Source: Methylobacterium brachythecii (lineage in GTDB: Bacteria; Pseudomonadota; Alphaproteobacteria; Rhizobiales; Beijerinckiaceae). From it: DNA of 64,000 nucleotides. The stretch is from the NCBI RefSeq assembly GCF_014196345.1, contig NZ_JACIDN010000003.1:1-64000 (forward strand), read 5' to 3'. The position numbers were made by a program, and so were the translations under genes. Below the pieces are notes generated by a model. That model saw only the letters and a list, made by a program, of their open reading frames with translations. It searched no databases and was not told the origin of the DNA. Below, one piece after another: positions 13,338 to 22,423 of this stretch. The first letter of the stretch is position 1. Each line of letters begins with the position of its first letter.

Positions 13338-15302
13338 TCACTCCGCTGCGAACATTGGCATGGGCTCCAGCTCGCGCCGGCGCTCGGGCACGTGCACCTG
13401 GTCCTCGCGGTAATTCGGTAGGACAAGCGCTTCGGACATCTGCGGGCACACGCTGTTGCCGCACATCCGACCCTGCTGTTCGAGGGTCAGCGGCTGGATC
13501 GTGCCGTCTTCGAGCTCGCCACGATCGATGACGTAGTCGGTGCGGAACCCCTGAGCCGAGAAGCGCTCGCGCGGCGTCAGCATCCGCATGCCGATGTCGA
13601 CGATGGCGTAGCGCTGGCCCTCGATCGTCACCGTGACGACGCCGTGCCGGGGTTTGGTGGTAACGGTATGCAGCGGCTCGCCGGCGGTCTGTCCGTCGAG
13701 TTCGGAGCCGTAGTAGGTCTGCAAAAAGGCGTAGACGGCAGCTGCGTGGTTGCCTCCGCTTGTCGCGGTCGGCGCCGGTGCATCGATGGGGCCGCCGCGG
13801 CGATCCGAGCCCCGCAAGTTGAGCATGTGGCTGGCGACGACGGTCTGGTGGCCGCCGCCAGACGTGATGGTCGAGATGGGCTCGCGCACGTCACTCCCGG
13901 CTTTGATGCCGGCGCCGCGCTCGGTGTTGTGCTGAGCGAGGAAAGCCGCGACGACGCCAGCCTTGCCCGCGCCTCCGGCGGTGATCGTGCCGACGGGCTC
14001 CTCAGCAGCCGAACCTACCGAAGCGCCGAACTGACGCGTCATGTGGATCGCTGCGAGGCTGCCCTCGTTGCCGGTTGGCACGATGACGGGTGCGGGTTGA
14101 TCAACGGCACGAGCTCGCGGCTCTTGGCCGGCGCGCTCGCCGTACCGAGGCACCAAGATCCCCGACACGAGGCCGAGAGGCGCCGCGCCGCCACCGTGCG
14201 TGTCGCTCGAATGCGAGGTGACGGTGTTCACCGGCTCGTCGATGCCGCGTCCGACCGACCCGGTGTTGAATTCGGTGATGAAGGGCGCGACGACCGCGTT
14301 CTGATCCTTCGGGCTCGCGGTGATCGTGTGCAGTGGATCGGATGGGTCCCGGCTGGCACCGCCCTGCTGGCCGTAGCTGACGAACGGTGCGACCAGAGCA
14401 TCCCCGCCGTAGTGCGTCGCCGTCGGCATCGGCTCGTCGAGTCCACGGTCGCGCCGGCCCCCACTGTCACCGTGGTTGACGCGCACGAGGAACGGCTTCG
14501 CCGCAGTGATGACGTAGCGCCACGTGCCCTTGGCGATCCGGGCCATCGTCGCCTCGGCGAGCGGGCGCTTCGAGGCGGTGCCGTGCTTCGCCTTGATCTC
14601 GGTGGACGTCTCGAAGATCGACGGACACGGAAGCGACCAGTCGATAATCTCGGCGGCGGTCCGCCATGGCTTCAGCCGGCCGGACAACACGCCTTCCGAG
14701 GTCGGGGCGCCATGCGTCGGCTCCGGCCACACGATCGGCTTGCCATCGCGGCGAGCGACGAGGAACAAGCGCTTCCGTATCGTCGGCGCGCCATAGTCGC
14801 AGGCCCGCAGCTCGCGCCACTCGACCGCGTAGCCCATGGCGTGGAAGGCCGCGACGAAGGACCGGAAGGTTGCGCCGCGCTGGAGAGGACACGGCTTGCC
14901 GTCATCGAGGAGGGGACCCCATTCCTGAAACTCCTCGACGTTCTCCAGGAAGACGACGCGCGGACGCTGCGCCTTCGGCAGGCTCTTGATCCAGCGCACG
15001 CCGACCCACGCGAGGCCGCGGATCTCCTTCTCGCGGGGCTTGCCGCCCTTCGCCTTTGAGAAGTGCTTGCAGTCGGGGCTCATCCAGAGAAGCCCGACCG
15101 AACGGCCGGCGCACAGTGAGCGCGCGTCGACGTTCCAGACGTCTTCCTCGATGTGATGCGTATCCGGATGGTTGATCCGGTGCATTGCGAGCGCGAGGCG
15201 ATCGTGGTTCAGCGCATAGTCGGGGTCACGGCCGATCGCGGCACGGATGCCCTCTGATGCGCCACCGCCGCCGGCGAAGCTGTCGATGATCAGCGGGTGC
15301 AT
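13338..15302 (-). CDS. C5-cytosine DNA methyltransferase with eight internal repeats
   Basis: This 654-residue protein starts at ATG 15302. Motif I is DSFAGGGGASEGI (AdoMet binding). Motif IV is SPDCKHFS with catalytic Cys78, where PDC replaces the usual PCQ. Motif VI is ENVEEF and motif VIII is YGAPTIRKRLFLVARRDG. The C-terminal MLTPRERFSAQGF and CGNSVCPQMSEAL carry motifs IX and X. Between VIII and IX, about residues 271-558 form eight units of 33-41 residues, each with a [DE].P..T.T core and mostly ending VVAPF-like. This sits where target recognition lies. No restriction gene is adjacent, so it is probably an orphan phage-type methyltransferase that protects or marks DNA. Confidence 0.9.
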   Translation of the reverse strand: MHPLIIDSFAGGGGASEGIRAAIGRDPDYALNHDRLALAMHRINHPDTHHIEEDVWNVDARSLCAGRSVGLLWMSPDCKHFSKAKGGKPREKEIRGLAWVGVRWIKSLPKAQRPRVVFLENVEEFQEWGPLLDDGKPCPLQRGATFRSFVAAFHAMGYAVEWRELRACDYGAPTIRKRLFLVARRDGKPIVWPEPTHGAPTSEGVLSGRLKPWRTAAEIIDWSLPCPSIFETSTEIKAKHGTASKRPLAEATMARIAKGTWRYVITAAKPFLVRVNHGDSGGRRDRGLDEPMPTATHYGGDALVAPFVSYGQQGGASRDPSDPLHTITASPKDQNAVVAPFITEFNTGSVGRGIDEPVNTVTSHSSDTHGGGAAPLGLVSGILVPRYGERAGQEPRARAVDQPAPVIVPTGNEGSLAAIHMTRQFGASVGSAAEEPVGTITAGGAGKAGVVAAFLAQHNTERGAGIKAGSDVREPISTITSGGGHQTVVASHMLNLRGSDRRGGPIDAPAPTATSGGNHAAAVYAFLQTYYGSELDGQTAGEPLHTVTTKPRHGVVTVTIEGQRYAIVDIGMRMLTPRERFSAQGFRTDYVIDRGELEDGTIQPLTLEQQGRMCGNSVCPQMSEALVLPNYREDQVHVPERRRELEPMPMFAAE

Positions 15303-15355
15303 CCAGCGCCTCCCGAGGTCGAGAGGGCAGGGGCCGACGGCGTTCCGACAAATCC

Positions 15356-15382
15356 AAAAAACCCAACAAACTCAATGTTGGG
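15356..15382 (-). terminator. rho-independent terminator on the minus strand at the island edge
   Basis: CCCAACA (15362-15368) pairs with TGTTGGG (15376-15382). Reading leftwards it is followed by six T (A-run at 15356-15361). It lies between the tRNA remnant and the methyltransferase start, where it would stop minus-strand transcription entering the island from the chromosome. Confidence 0.7.
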
Positions 15383-15435
15383 GTAAACCGTGAAACTGTC
15401 GGAATGCGCTTTGCGCTTGCTCAGCGCGCAGATGA

Positions 15436-15480
15436 CTTCTAAGCGGCAGGTCGAAGGTTCGAGCCCTTCCGGGGTCGCCA
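15436..15480 (+). other. 3' half of tRNA-Arg(TCT): integration attachment site
   Basis: The sequence holds an anticodon loop CTTCTAA (anticodon TCT at 15438-15440), the 3' anticodon strand GCGGC, variable loop AGGTC, T stem GAAGG/CCTTC around TTCGAGC, acceptor strand CGGGGTC, discriminator G and CCA (15478-15480). The preceding bases do not pair with GCGGC, and no D arm or 5' acceptor strand GACCCCG is present. So it is not a complete tRNA. A copy from anticodon loop to CCA is the standard crossover segment of tyrosine integrases. It marks the right end of the island. Confidence 0.85.
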
Positions 15481-15522
15481 TTGCCCCAAGTCATTGCAGA
15501 CAAACGATAGAGAGCTTGGCCA

Positions 15523-16122
15523 ATGTCGGATCTCAAGACGCTGCGCGATGTCTCCGGCCTCAGCCCGAGACCGGCTCCGCTGCGCGATTCCGCGCTGATC
15601 ATGATCGACCTGCAGAACACCTATCGCGAAGGGCTGATGCAACTCTCGGGCGTCGAGCCTGCCATCGCCGAGGCCAAGGCGCTGCTGGAGCGGGCGCGCA
15701 AAGCGGGCATCCCGATCTTCCATGTGCGCCACAATGCCGGGGCCGGCTCGCCCTACGACGTCGAAGCACGGATCGGGCAGATCAGCGACGAGGTCGCACC
15801 GCAGGGCGACGAGCCTGTGATCACCAAGGGCTATCCGAGCTCCTTCGTCGGCACCGATCTGCAGGCGCAGCTTGAGAAGGCCGGAGCGAAGAACCTGATC
15901 CTCGCCGGCTTCATGACGCATATGTGCGTGAACTCGACGGCGCGCGGCGCCTTCAACCTCGGCTTCTCGCCGACCGTGGTGGCCGAGGCCACCGCGACGC
16001 GCGATCTGCCCTCTGCCGATGGTTCGGTGGTGAGGGCCGAGGCGCTGCAGTCTGCGAGCCTCGCCGCACTCGGCGATCTCTTCGCCGTGGTCACGCGCCG
16101 GCAGTCCGACGTCCCGGATTGA
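15523..16122 (+). CDS. isochorismatase-family cysteine hydrolase
   Basis: This 199-residue protein contains the catalytic triad of the family: Asp in IMIDLQNTY, Lys in [14 protein letters not shown], and Cys in [14 protein letters not shown]. Such enzymes hydrolyse isochorismate, nicotinamide, N-carbamoyl compounds or ureidoacrylate. The substrate cannot be read from the sequence. The length is normal. It is the first chromosomal gene after the island edge, 42 bp from the tRNA remnant, and reads towards poxB 82 bp downstream. Confidence 0.88.
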   Translation: MSDLKTLRDVSGLSPRPAPLRDSALIMIDLQNTYREGLMQLSGVEPAIAEAKALLERARKAGIPIFHVRHNAGAGSPYDVEARIGQISDEVAPQGDEPVITKGYPSSFVGTDLQAQLEKAGAKNLILAGFMTHMCVNSTARGAFNLGFSPTVVAEATATRDLPSADGSVVRAEALQSASLAALGDLFAVVTRRQSDVPD

Positions 16123-16204
16123 GGTTCGCGCCCTTCGCATTGCTGCAGCGCGGAACACGGCGCCGCTTCAACGGTTCAGGCTCCACGCAGCAGGAGCCGG
16201 ACCG

Positions 16205-17965
16205 ATGGCCATCACGAACGTTGCCGACCTTTTCGTCGAAACCCTCGTCCAGGCCGGCATCGAGCGCGTCTACGGCCTCGTCGGCGACAGCCTGAATGCG
16301 ATCACGGAATCGATCCGTACCCGCGAGAGCATCGACTGGGTCCATGTCCGCCACGAGGAGGTCGCGGCTTTCGCGGCCGGCGCCGAGAGCCAGATCACCG
16401 GAAAGCTCGCCGTCTGTGCCGGATCTTGCGGGCCGGGCAATCTCCACCTGATCAACGGCCTGTTCGATTGCCACCGCTCGCGCACGCCAGTGCTCGCCAT
16501 TGCAGCTCACATCCCCTCGGCCGAGATTGGCTCGGGCTACTTCCAGGAGACGCATCCGGAAAACCTGTTCCGCGAGTGCAGCCACTATTGCGAACTGGTC
16601 TCGGACGCGTCCCAGCTTCCTCAGGTCATTGAGGCCGCGATCCGAGCCGCCGTCGGCCAGAGCGGCGTCGCCGTCATCGTCATCCCTGGCGACGTTGCCA
16701 TGGCCGAGGCGCCCTCGCGCGGCATCGCACCGAATGCCGGGCTGATCCCGCGCAAGCCCGTGGTGCGCCCGGCCGAGCCTGATCTCGACGCGCTCGCCGA
16801 GCTGCTGAACGGCTCCTCGCGCGTCACCCTGCTGTGCGGGCGCGGCTGCGCCGGAGTGCATGGCGACCTGCTGCGCCTCGCCGAGACCCTGAAGAGCCCG
16901 ATCGTTCATGCGCTGGGCGGCAAGGAATTCGTCGAATACGACAACCCCTACGATGTCGGCATGACCGGACTGATCGGCTTCTCGTCCGGCTACGCGGCGA
17001 TGATGAGCTGCGACGTGCTGCTGATGCTCGGCACGGATTTTCCGTACCGGCAGTTCTATCCGGGCAATGCCCGGATCGCGCAGGTCGACATCCGGCCCGA
17101 GAATCTCGGGCGGCGCTGCAAGCTCGACCTCGGCCTCGTCGGCGATGTCGGTGCCACGATCGATGCCCTGCTGCCGAAGCTGCGCACCAAGACCGACCGC
17201 GCCTTCCTCGACGACAGCCTCAAGCACTACGAGAAGGCCCGCGAGGGGCTCGACGAACTCGCGACGGCGAAGCCCGCGCGTGGCTGGCTCGGCCTGAAGC
17301 GCGGCAAGCCGGTGATCCATCCGCAATACGTGGCGAAGGTCATCAGCGAGACGGCGGCGGACGATGCCGTGTTCACGGTGGATGTCGGCACGCCGACGAT
17401 CTGGGCCGCGCGCTACCTCAAGATGAACGGCCGGCGCCGGTTGCTCGGCTCCTTCGTGCACGGCTCGATGGCCAACGCCATGTGCCAGGCGATCGGTGTG
17501 CAGGCCTCGCATCCGAACCGTCAGGTGGTCTCGCTCTCTGGCGACGGCGGCTTCACCATGCTGATGGGTGACCTACTGACGCTGCGCCAGGAGAAGCTGC
17601 CGGCGAAGATCGTGATCTTCAACAATGGCTCGCTCGGCTTTGTCGAGATGGAGATGAAGGCGGCCGGCTATCTTGAGACGGGCGTGAGCCTCGAGAACCC
17701 GGACTTCGCCGCGATGGCGCGGGCCGTCGGCATCCACGGCATACGGGTCGAGGACCCGTCGGAATTGGCCTCGGCGGCTGCGGACGTGCTCGGCCATGAC
17801 GGGCCGGCCCTGCTCGACGTGGTGGTCGCCCGCAACGAGCTCTCCATGCCCCCGAAAATCGCCGGCCAGCAGGTGAAAGGGTTCAGCCTCTACGTCCTGC
17901 GCGCGGTGATGAGCGGCCGCGGCGATTCCGTTCTCGATCTCGCCAAGACGAACCTGCTGCGATAG
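16205..17965 (+). CDS. poxB: pyruvate dehydrogenase (quinone), PoxB-like
   Basis: This 586-residue thiamine-diphosphate enzyme is close in length to E. coli PoxB (572). The N-terminal pyrimidine-binding domain has the cofactor-activating Glu in [11 protein letters not shown]. The central FAD/Rossmann domain covers about residues 190-325. The C-terminal domain has the TPP motif [17 protein letters not shown] ... FNN. PoxB oxidises pyruvate to acetate and CO2, passing electrons to ubiquinone at the membrane. It lies just upstream of the lactate-utilisation genes, giving a lactate-pyruvate-acetate route. Related acetolactate synthase-like enzymes are the alternative, but the [14 protein letters not shown] region favours PoxB. 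Confidence 0.88.
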   Translation: MAITNVADLFVETLVQAGIERVYGLVGDSLNAITESIRTRESIDWVHVRHEEVAAFAAGAESQITGKLAVCAGSCGPGNLHLINGLFDCHRSRTPVLAIAAHIPSAEIGSGYFQETHPENLFRECSHYCELVSDASQLPQVIEAAIRAAVGQSGVAVIVIPGDVAMAEAPSRGIAPNAGLIPRKPVVRPAEPDLDALAELLNGSSRVTLLCGRGCAGVHGDLLRLAETLKSPIVHALGGKEFVEYDNPYDVGMTGLIGFSSGYAAMMSCDVLLMLGTDFPYRQFYPGNARIAQVDIRPENLGRRCKLDLGLVGDVGATIDALLPKLRTKTDRAFLDDSLKHYEKAREGLDELATAKPARGWLGLKRGKPVIHPQYVAKVISETAADDAVFTVDVGTPTIWAARYLKMNGRRRLLGSFVHGSMANAMCQAIGVQASHPNRQVVSLSGDGGFTMLMGDLLTLRQEKLPAKIVIFNNGSLGFVEMEMKAAGYLETGVSLENPDFAAMARAVGIHGIRVEDPSELASAAADVLGHDGPALLDVVVARNELSMPPKIAGQQVKGFSLYVLRAVMSGRGDSVLDLAKTNLLR

Positions 17966-18006
17966 ATCGCTCAGGTTACAAAGGTTCCAGTCTGCGAACC
18001 TCGCCC

Positions 18007-18042
18007 GTCATTCCGGGGCCGCGCAGCGGAACCCGGAATGAC
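18007..18042. repeat. GTCATTCCGGG palindromic repeat
   Basis: GTCATTCCGGG (18007-18017) and CCCGGAATGAC (18032-18042) form an 11-bp perfect inverted repeat around a GC-rich loop, between poxB and lutA. A relative lies at 30292-30399. These are dispersed REP-like elements and may also act as transcript ends. Confidence 0.7.
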
Positions 18043-18080
18043 CGCGCTAAGACGTTCGCGGTCATCGAGTCGGAAAACCC

Positions 18081-18824
18081 ATGCGCGTCGGGCTGTTCGT
18101 CCCCTGTTACGTCGATGCCTTCGAGCCCGAGGTCGGCATCGCCACGCTGGAGTTGCTGGAGCGCTTCGGCCTCAAGGTCGAATATCCCTACGACCAGACC
18201 TGCTGCGGCCAGCCGATGACCAATACCGGCTGCCACGCCGAGGCCGCTGCTACCGAAGCGCTGTTCGTGAAGAACTTTTCGGGGTTCGACTACATCGTCG
18301 CGCCGTCAGGCAGCTGCGTGCATCAGGTCCGCGAGCATCTAACCGCGATCCCGCAAACGGAGGAGGTGAAGGCGGTGCGCAGTCGGACCTTCGAGCTCGT
18401 CGAATTCCTGCACGATGTCCTGAAGATCGAAGAATTGCCCTGGGCGGAATTCCCGCACCGGGTCGCCTATCACAACAACTGCAACTCGCTGCGCGGCATC
18501 CATCACGCACGGCCCTCGGAGCTGAACAAGCCGTTCTTCTCCAAGCCCCTCGACCTCCTGAAGAAGGTGAAGGGTATCGAGATCGTCGACCTCGCCCGGC
18601 CCGACGAGTGCTGCGGCTTCGGCGGCACCTTCTCCGTGTTCGAGCCGGCCGTCTCGGCCAAGATGGGCTACGACAAGGTCACCGATCAGTCGAAGGCCGG
18701 TGCTGATTACGTCGTCTCCGCCGATTCCTCCTGCCTGATGCACCAGAAGGGCTGCGCCGAGCGTCTCGGACTGCCGACGAAGTATATCCACATCGCGCAA
18801 GTGCTGAACGGAGCCGCCGCATGA
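18081..18824 (+). CDS. lutA: LutA/YkgE L-lactate utilisation iron-sulfur subunit
   Basis: This 247-residue protein has two CCG domains: TCCGQP in the N-terminal half and ECCGFGGTF in the C-terminal half, as in heterodisulfide-reductase-type subunits that bind iron-sulfur clusters. LutABC oxidises L-lactate to pyruvate in the cytoplasm. Its stop overlaps the start of lutB (ATGA). The start at ATG 18081 gives the conserved MRVGLFVPCYVDAFEP N-terminus. Confidence 0.93.
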   Translation: MRVGLFVPCYVDAFEPEVGIATLELLERFGLKVEYPYDQTCCGQPMTNTGCHAEAAATEALFVKNFSGFDYIVAPSGSCVHQVREHLTAIPQTEEVKAVRSRTFELVEFLHDVLKIEELPWAEFPHRVAYHNNCNSLRGIHHARPSELNKPFFSKPLDLLKKVKGIEIVDLARPDECCGFGGTFSVFEPAVSAKMGYDKVTDQSKAGADYVVSADSSCLMHQKGCAERLGLPTKYIHIAQVLNGAAA

Positions 18825-20386
18825 GCGCCGAAGGCATGAACCCACAAAAGGACCCGCTCCACCCGCAGGTCCAACCGCCCACCGACGAGAGCGCCCGCGG
18901 CCAGGACGGCCAGCGCTTGCAGCATGCCGAGGGTGCCTCGAAGCCCGTGCGCGCACCCGCCGCCCGCGAGGCCCAGCCCCGCGGCGCCAAGATCCGCGGC
19001 GACCGGCCGATCGATCAGGCCGAGGCGGCCGAGCGCTTTATCGCCGCGCCTTTGCACCAGGCCGCGCACGATGCCCGGCTCTGGGACGTGCGCAAGAAGC
19101 GCGATGCCGCCACCCAGGCGATCCCGGAATGGGAGGAACTCCGCGAACTCGCCTCGCAGATCAAGACCCACACGTTGGCCAACCTCGATACCTACCTCGA
19201 ACAGTTCGAGGCGGCGGCGAAGGCGAATGGCGTCCATGTCCACTGGGCGGCGGACGGGGCCGAGCACAACCGCATCGTCCACGGCATCCTGCGCGATCAC
19301 GGCGCCAAGACGCTGATCAAGTCGAAGTCGATGCTCACCGAGGAGTGCGGCTTCCGCCACTACATGGCGGCCAACGGCATCGACATCATCGAGACCGATC
19401 TCGGCGAGCGCATCCAGCAACTCGACGACGAGGAGCCGAGCCACGTCGTGATGCCGGCGGTCCACAAGACCCGGATCGACGTCGCCGAGGTCTTCGCCCG
19501 CACGCTGGGCACCGACCCGACCAACGACGACGCGCATTACCTCGCCGAGAGTCAGCGCGTGACGACGCGCCCGCTCATCCTGCAGGCCGATGCCGGCATG
19601 ACCGGCTGCAACTTCGCCATCGCCGAAACCGGCACCGTCGTCACCTGCACCAACGAGGGCAATGCCGACCTCTCCGGCAACGTCCCGAAGCTTCAGATTC
19701 ACTCTATCGGCATCGAGAAGTTGATCCCGCGGATCGAGCATCTCGGCGTGTTCATCCGGGTGCTCGCGCGCTCGGCGCTCGGCTCGACCATCACCCAATA
19801 CACCTCGCATTTCCGCGCGCCCCGCAAGGGCACCGAGATGCACATGGTGCTCGTCGATAACGGCCGCTCGGCCCGGCTCGGGATGGAGGAATTCTGGACC
19901 TCGCTGAAGTGCATCCGCTGCGGCGCCTGCATGAACACCTGCCCGGTCTACCGGCGCTCGGGCGGGCTCTCCTACGGCGCGACCTATTCGGGGCCGATCG
20001 GACTGATCATCGACCCGACCTTCAACAAGCGAAAGTATTCGACGCTGCCGTTCTCCTCGACGATGAACGGCTCCTGCACCAACGTCTGCCCGGTGAAGAT
20101 CAACATTCACGAGCAGATTTTTGCCTGGCGCAAGGTGCTGGCCGAGGAGCACCAGATCCCGCTGCTCAAGCAGGGCATGATGAAGGCGGCCGGCGCCGTG
20201 CTCAGCCGCCCGGCCGCCTACCGCGCCGCGATCGGCGCCGCGGATTCCGCTCTCAAGGCGCTGCCCCGCTTCGCCGTCTACAACCCGGCGAACACCTGGG
20301 GGAAGAAGCGCGAGATGCCCGAGACCCCGAAGCAGAGCTTCCACGCCTGGTACAAGCAGAACCGCATGAAGGGCGGCGCGAAATGA
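18821..20386 (+). CDS. lutB: LutB/YkgF L-lactate utilisation ferredoxin-like subunit
   Basis: This 521-residue subunit has two 4Fe-4S binding regions, CIRCGACMNTCPVY and SCTNVCPVKIN, after a large LUD domain (SKSMLTEECGFRHY, HKTRIDVAEVFA). The protein is longer than usual because of a polar, low-complexity N-terminal extension of about 60 residues (MSAEGMNPQKDPLHPQ ...). An alternative later start is possible, but the ATGA overlap with lutA supports the annotated one. It overlaps lutC by ATGA as well, so the three subunits are tightly coupled. Confidence 0.92.
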   Translation: MSAEGMNPQKDPLHPQVQPPTDESARGQDGQRLQHAEGASKPVRAPAAREAQPRGAKIRGDRPIDQAEAAERFIAAPLHQAAHDARLWDVRKKRDAATQAIPEWEELRELASQIKTHTLANLDTYLEQFEAAAKANGVHVHWAADGAEHNRIVHGILRDHGAKTLIKSKSMLTEECGFRHYMAANGIDIIETDLGERIQQLDDEEPSHVVMPAVHKTRIDVAEVFARTLGTDPTNDDAHYLAESQRVTTRPLILQADAGMTGCNFAIAETGTVVTCTNEGNADLSGNVPKLQIHSIGIEKLIPRIEHLGVFIRVLARSALGSTITQYTSHFRAPRKGTEMHMVLVDNGRSARLGMEEFWTSLKCIRCGACMNTCPVYRRSGGLSYGATYSGPIGLIIDPTFNKRKYSTLPFSSTMNGSCTNVCPVKINIHEQIFAWRKVLAEEHQIPLLKQGMMKAAGAVLSRPAAYRAAIGAADSALKALPRFAVYNPANTWGKKREMPETPKQSFHAWYKQNRMKGGAK

Positions 20387-20973
20387 CAAGCCGCGAAGCG
20401 ACGCTCGCCGCCATCCGGGCGAACCGGCCGAAGGGCGATTTCCCGCTGCCGCCGATCCCGGCCTTCACGCCGCTGGTCGGCGAGGATCTCGTCGCCGAGT
20501 TCGGCGAGCGGCTGAAGCGCATGGGCGGCCGCATCGAGCCGGTGGCCGAGGGCAGCGACCCGCTGGCCGGCATCCGCGAGCGACTTGCCGGCGCCAAGGT
20601 CGTGGCCTCGGCGGTGCCCGAGGTCACCGGCAACCGAGACCTCACGATGGTCGCCAAACCCGGCGACCTCGAAGACGTCGACATCGCCGTGGTGCGCGCG
20701 GTCTTCGGGATCGCAGAATCGGGCTCCGTGCTGTTCACGGAAGGAGAGCTGATCGTGAACTCGGTCGCGTATCTCGCCCAGCATCTCATCGTGCTGCTCG
20801 ACCCGACCGACCTCGTCGACACGGTGCAGTCGGCCTATCGCCGGCCGGAATTCGCGAGTTCAGCCTATGCCGTGCTGCATACCGGGCCGTCGGCGACCGC
20901 GGATATCGAGGGCGTGCTCATCCACGGTGCACAGGGCGTGCGCTCGCTGACGGTGGTGATGCTGCCGCGCTGA
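20383..20973 (+). CDS. lutC: LutC/YkgG L-lactate utilisation subunit
   Basis: This 196-residue LUD-domain protein has a C-terminal core, VRAVFGIAESGSVLF ... LAQHLIVLLDP, typical of LutC. The start is ATG 20383 within ATGA. It completes the lactate oxidation complex. 67 bp separate it from eutB, so the eut genes may be in the same transcript. Confidence 0.92.
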   Translation: MTSREATLAAIRANRPKGDFPLPPIPAFTPLVGEDLVAEFGERLKRMGGRIEPVAEGSDPLAGIRERLAGAKVVASAVPEVTGNRDLTMVAKPGDLEDVDIAVVRAVFGIAESGSVLFTEGELIVNSVAYLAQHLIVLLDPTDLVDTVQSAYRRPEFASSAYAVLHTGPSATADIEGVLIHGAQGVRSLTVVMLPR

Positions 20974-21040
20974 GGCGGCCAGGCTCGACAGCTGGCCCAA
21001 TCCTGGCATCCTGCCGGCCGATGACATCAGGAGACACCGG

Positions 21041-22423
21041 ATGGCTTTTCGCCATGTCGTCGGCCCGCGTACCCATGTCTTCGGCGACCTCGCCACACTC
21101 CTGGCCAAGGCGACGCCTGTGCGCTCCGGCGACCGGTTGGCCGGCCTCGCGGCGGAGTCGGCGGAAGAGGCCATGGCGGCGCGCTGGTGCCTCGCCGAGG
21201 TGCCGCTGTCGCAGATTCTCGCGCAGCCGCTGATCCCATACGAGGACGACGACGTCACGCGGCTGATCCTCGACACGCACGATCAGGCTGCCTTCGCCGA
21301 GATCGCCCACCTCACCGTCGGCGATTTTCGCGAGTTCCTGCTCACGGCCTCGTCGGGGACGCTCGCTCGCATCGCTCCGGCCGTGACGCCGGAGATCGCG
21401 GCAGCGGTCTCCAAGATCATGCGCAATCAGGATTTGATCCTCGTCGCCCGCAAATGCCGGGTCGTCACGAAGTTCCGCAACACGATCGGCCTGCCCGGCA
21501 CCCTGGCGGTCCGGTTGCAGCCGAACCATCCCACCGACGATCCGAAGGGTATCACCGCCTCGATCCTCGACGGCCTCTCCTATGGCTGCGGCGATGCGGT
21601 GATCGGCATCAACCCGGCCTCGGATTCGATCCGAACGTTGTCCGACCTGCTGCGCCTACTCGACGACGTGATCCAGCGTCTCGCCATCCCGACGCAGTCC
21701 TGCGTGCTGACGCACGTCACCACGACGCTCGACGCGATGAATCGCGGCCTCCCGGTGGATCTCGTCTTCCAGTCGATCGCAGGCACGCAGGCCGCCAATG
21801 CGAGTTTCGGCGTCACGCTGCCGCTCCTCAAGGAGGCGCACGAGGCGGCCTTGGCGTTGAAACGCGGGCCGCTCGGCGACAACGTCATGTATTTCGAGAC
21901 CGGGCAGGGTTCGGCCCTCTCGGCCGACGCGCATCACGGCATCGACCAGCAGACGCTGGAGGCGCGGGCCTATGCGGTCGCCCGCGTCTACAGGCCGCTT
22001 CTGGTCAACACCGTCGTCGGCTTCATCGGCCCCGAATATCTCTATGACGGCAAGGAGATCATAAGGGCGGGACTGGAGGACCATTTCTGCGGCAAGCTCA
22101 TGGGCGTGCCGCTCGGCGTGGACGTCTGCTACACAAACCATGCCGAGGCCGATCAGGACGACATGGACACCCTGCTGACGCTGCTCGGTGCGGCCGGCTG
22201 CACCTACATCATGGGCGTGCCGGGCGCCGACGACGTCATGCTGAACTACCAATCCACGTCGTTCCATGACGCGCTCTATGTCCGCGAAGTTCTCGGCCTC
22301 AGGCGCGCGCCCGAATTCGAAACCTGGCTCGAACGCATCGGTCTGACGGACGGGGAGGGCGCCCTGCTTCCCGGCGATGCGGCCACCGCCTTGCTCACTG
22401 CTGCGCCGGATCTCGCCGCGTGA
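21041..22423 (+). CDS. eutB: ethanolamine ammonia-lyase large subunit
   Basis: This 460-residue protein is close to E. coli EutB (453). The fold hallmarks KCRVVTKFRNTIGLPGTLAVRLQPNHP (read as two adjacent blocks), DLVFQSIAGTQAANASFG and TGQGSALSADAHHG are all present. With EutC it splits ethanolamine into acetaldehyde and ammonia using adenosylcobalamin. No eutA reactivase or microcompartment genes are nearby, so this is the simple form found in many aerobes. Its stop overlaps the GTG of eutC. Only 67 bp precede it and no cobalamin riboswitch fits there. Confidence 0.95.
   Translation: MAFRHVVGPRTHVFGDLATLLAKATPVRSGDRLAGLAAESAEEAMAARWCLAEVPLSQILAQPLIPYEDDDVTRLILDTHDQAAFAEIAHLTVGDFREFLLTASSGTLARIAPAVTPEIAAAVSKIMRNQDLILVARKCRVVTKFRNTIGLPGTLAVRLQPNHPTDDPKGITASILDGLSYGCGDAVIGINPASDSIRTLSDLLRLLDDVIQRLAIPTQSCVLTHVTTTLDAMNRGLPVDLVFQSIAGTQAANASFGVTLPLLKEAHEAALALKRGPLGDNVMYFETGQGSALSADAHHGIDQQTLEARAYAVARVYRPLLVNTVVGFIGPEYLYDGKEIIRAGLEDHFCGKLMGVPLGVDVCYTNHAEADQDDMDTLLTLLGAAGCTYIMGVPGADDVMLNYQSTSFHDALYVREVLGLRRAPEFETWLERIGLTDGEGALLPGDAATALLTAAPDLAA

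Noticed and set aside
13644..15059. 471-codon plus-strand frame opposite the methyltransferase
   Set aside because: Antisense of the repeat-bearing methyltransferase gene, with Arg-rich composition and no domain.
15290..15481. Minus-strand frame beginning MATPEGLEPSTCRLEV across the tRNA remnant
   Set aside because: This is the well-known artefact of translating the antisense of a tRNA 3' end. It overlaps the attachment site and the terminator.
16091..17512. 473-codon open frame on the minus strand opposite poxB
   Set aside because: It is Arg/His/Gly-rich with no domain and lies wholly antisense to a clear enzyme gene. Such long antisense frames are common in high-GC DNA.
18707..20389. 560-codon open frame on the minus strand opposite lutB
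   Set aside because: Shadow of lutB. The composition is biased and the sequence has no recognisable motif.
20974..21040. Possible cobalamin riboswitch upstream of eutB
   Set aside because: Only 67 bp separate lutC and eutB, far too short for the riboswitch fold, and no B12-box sequence is visible.
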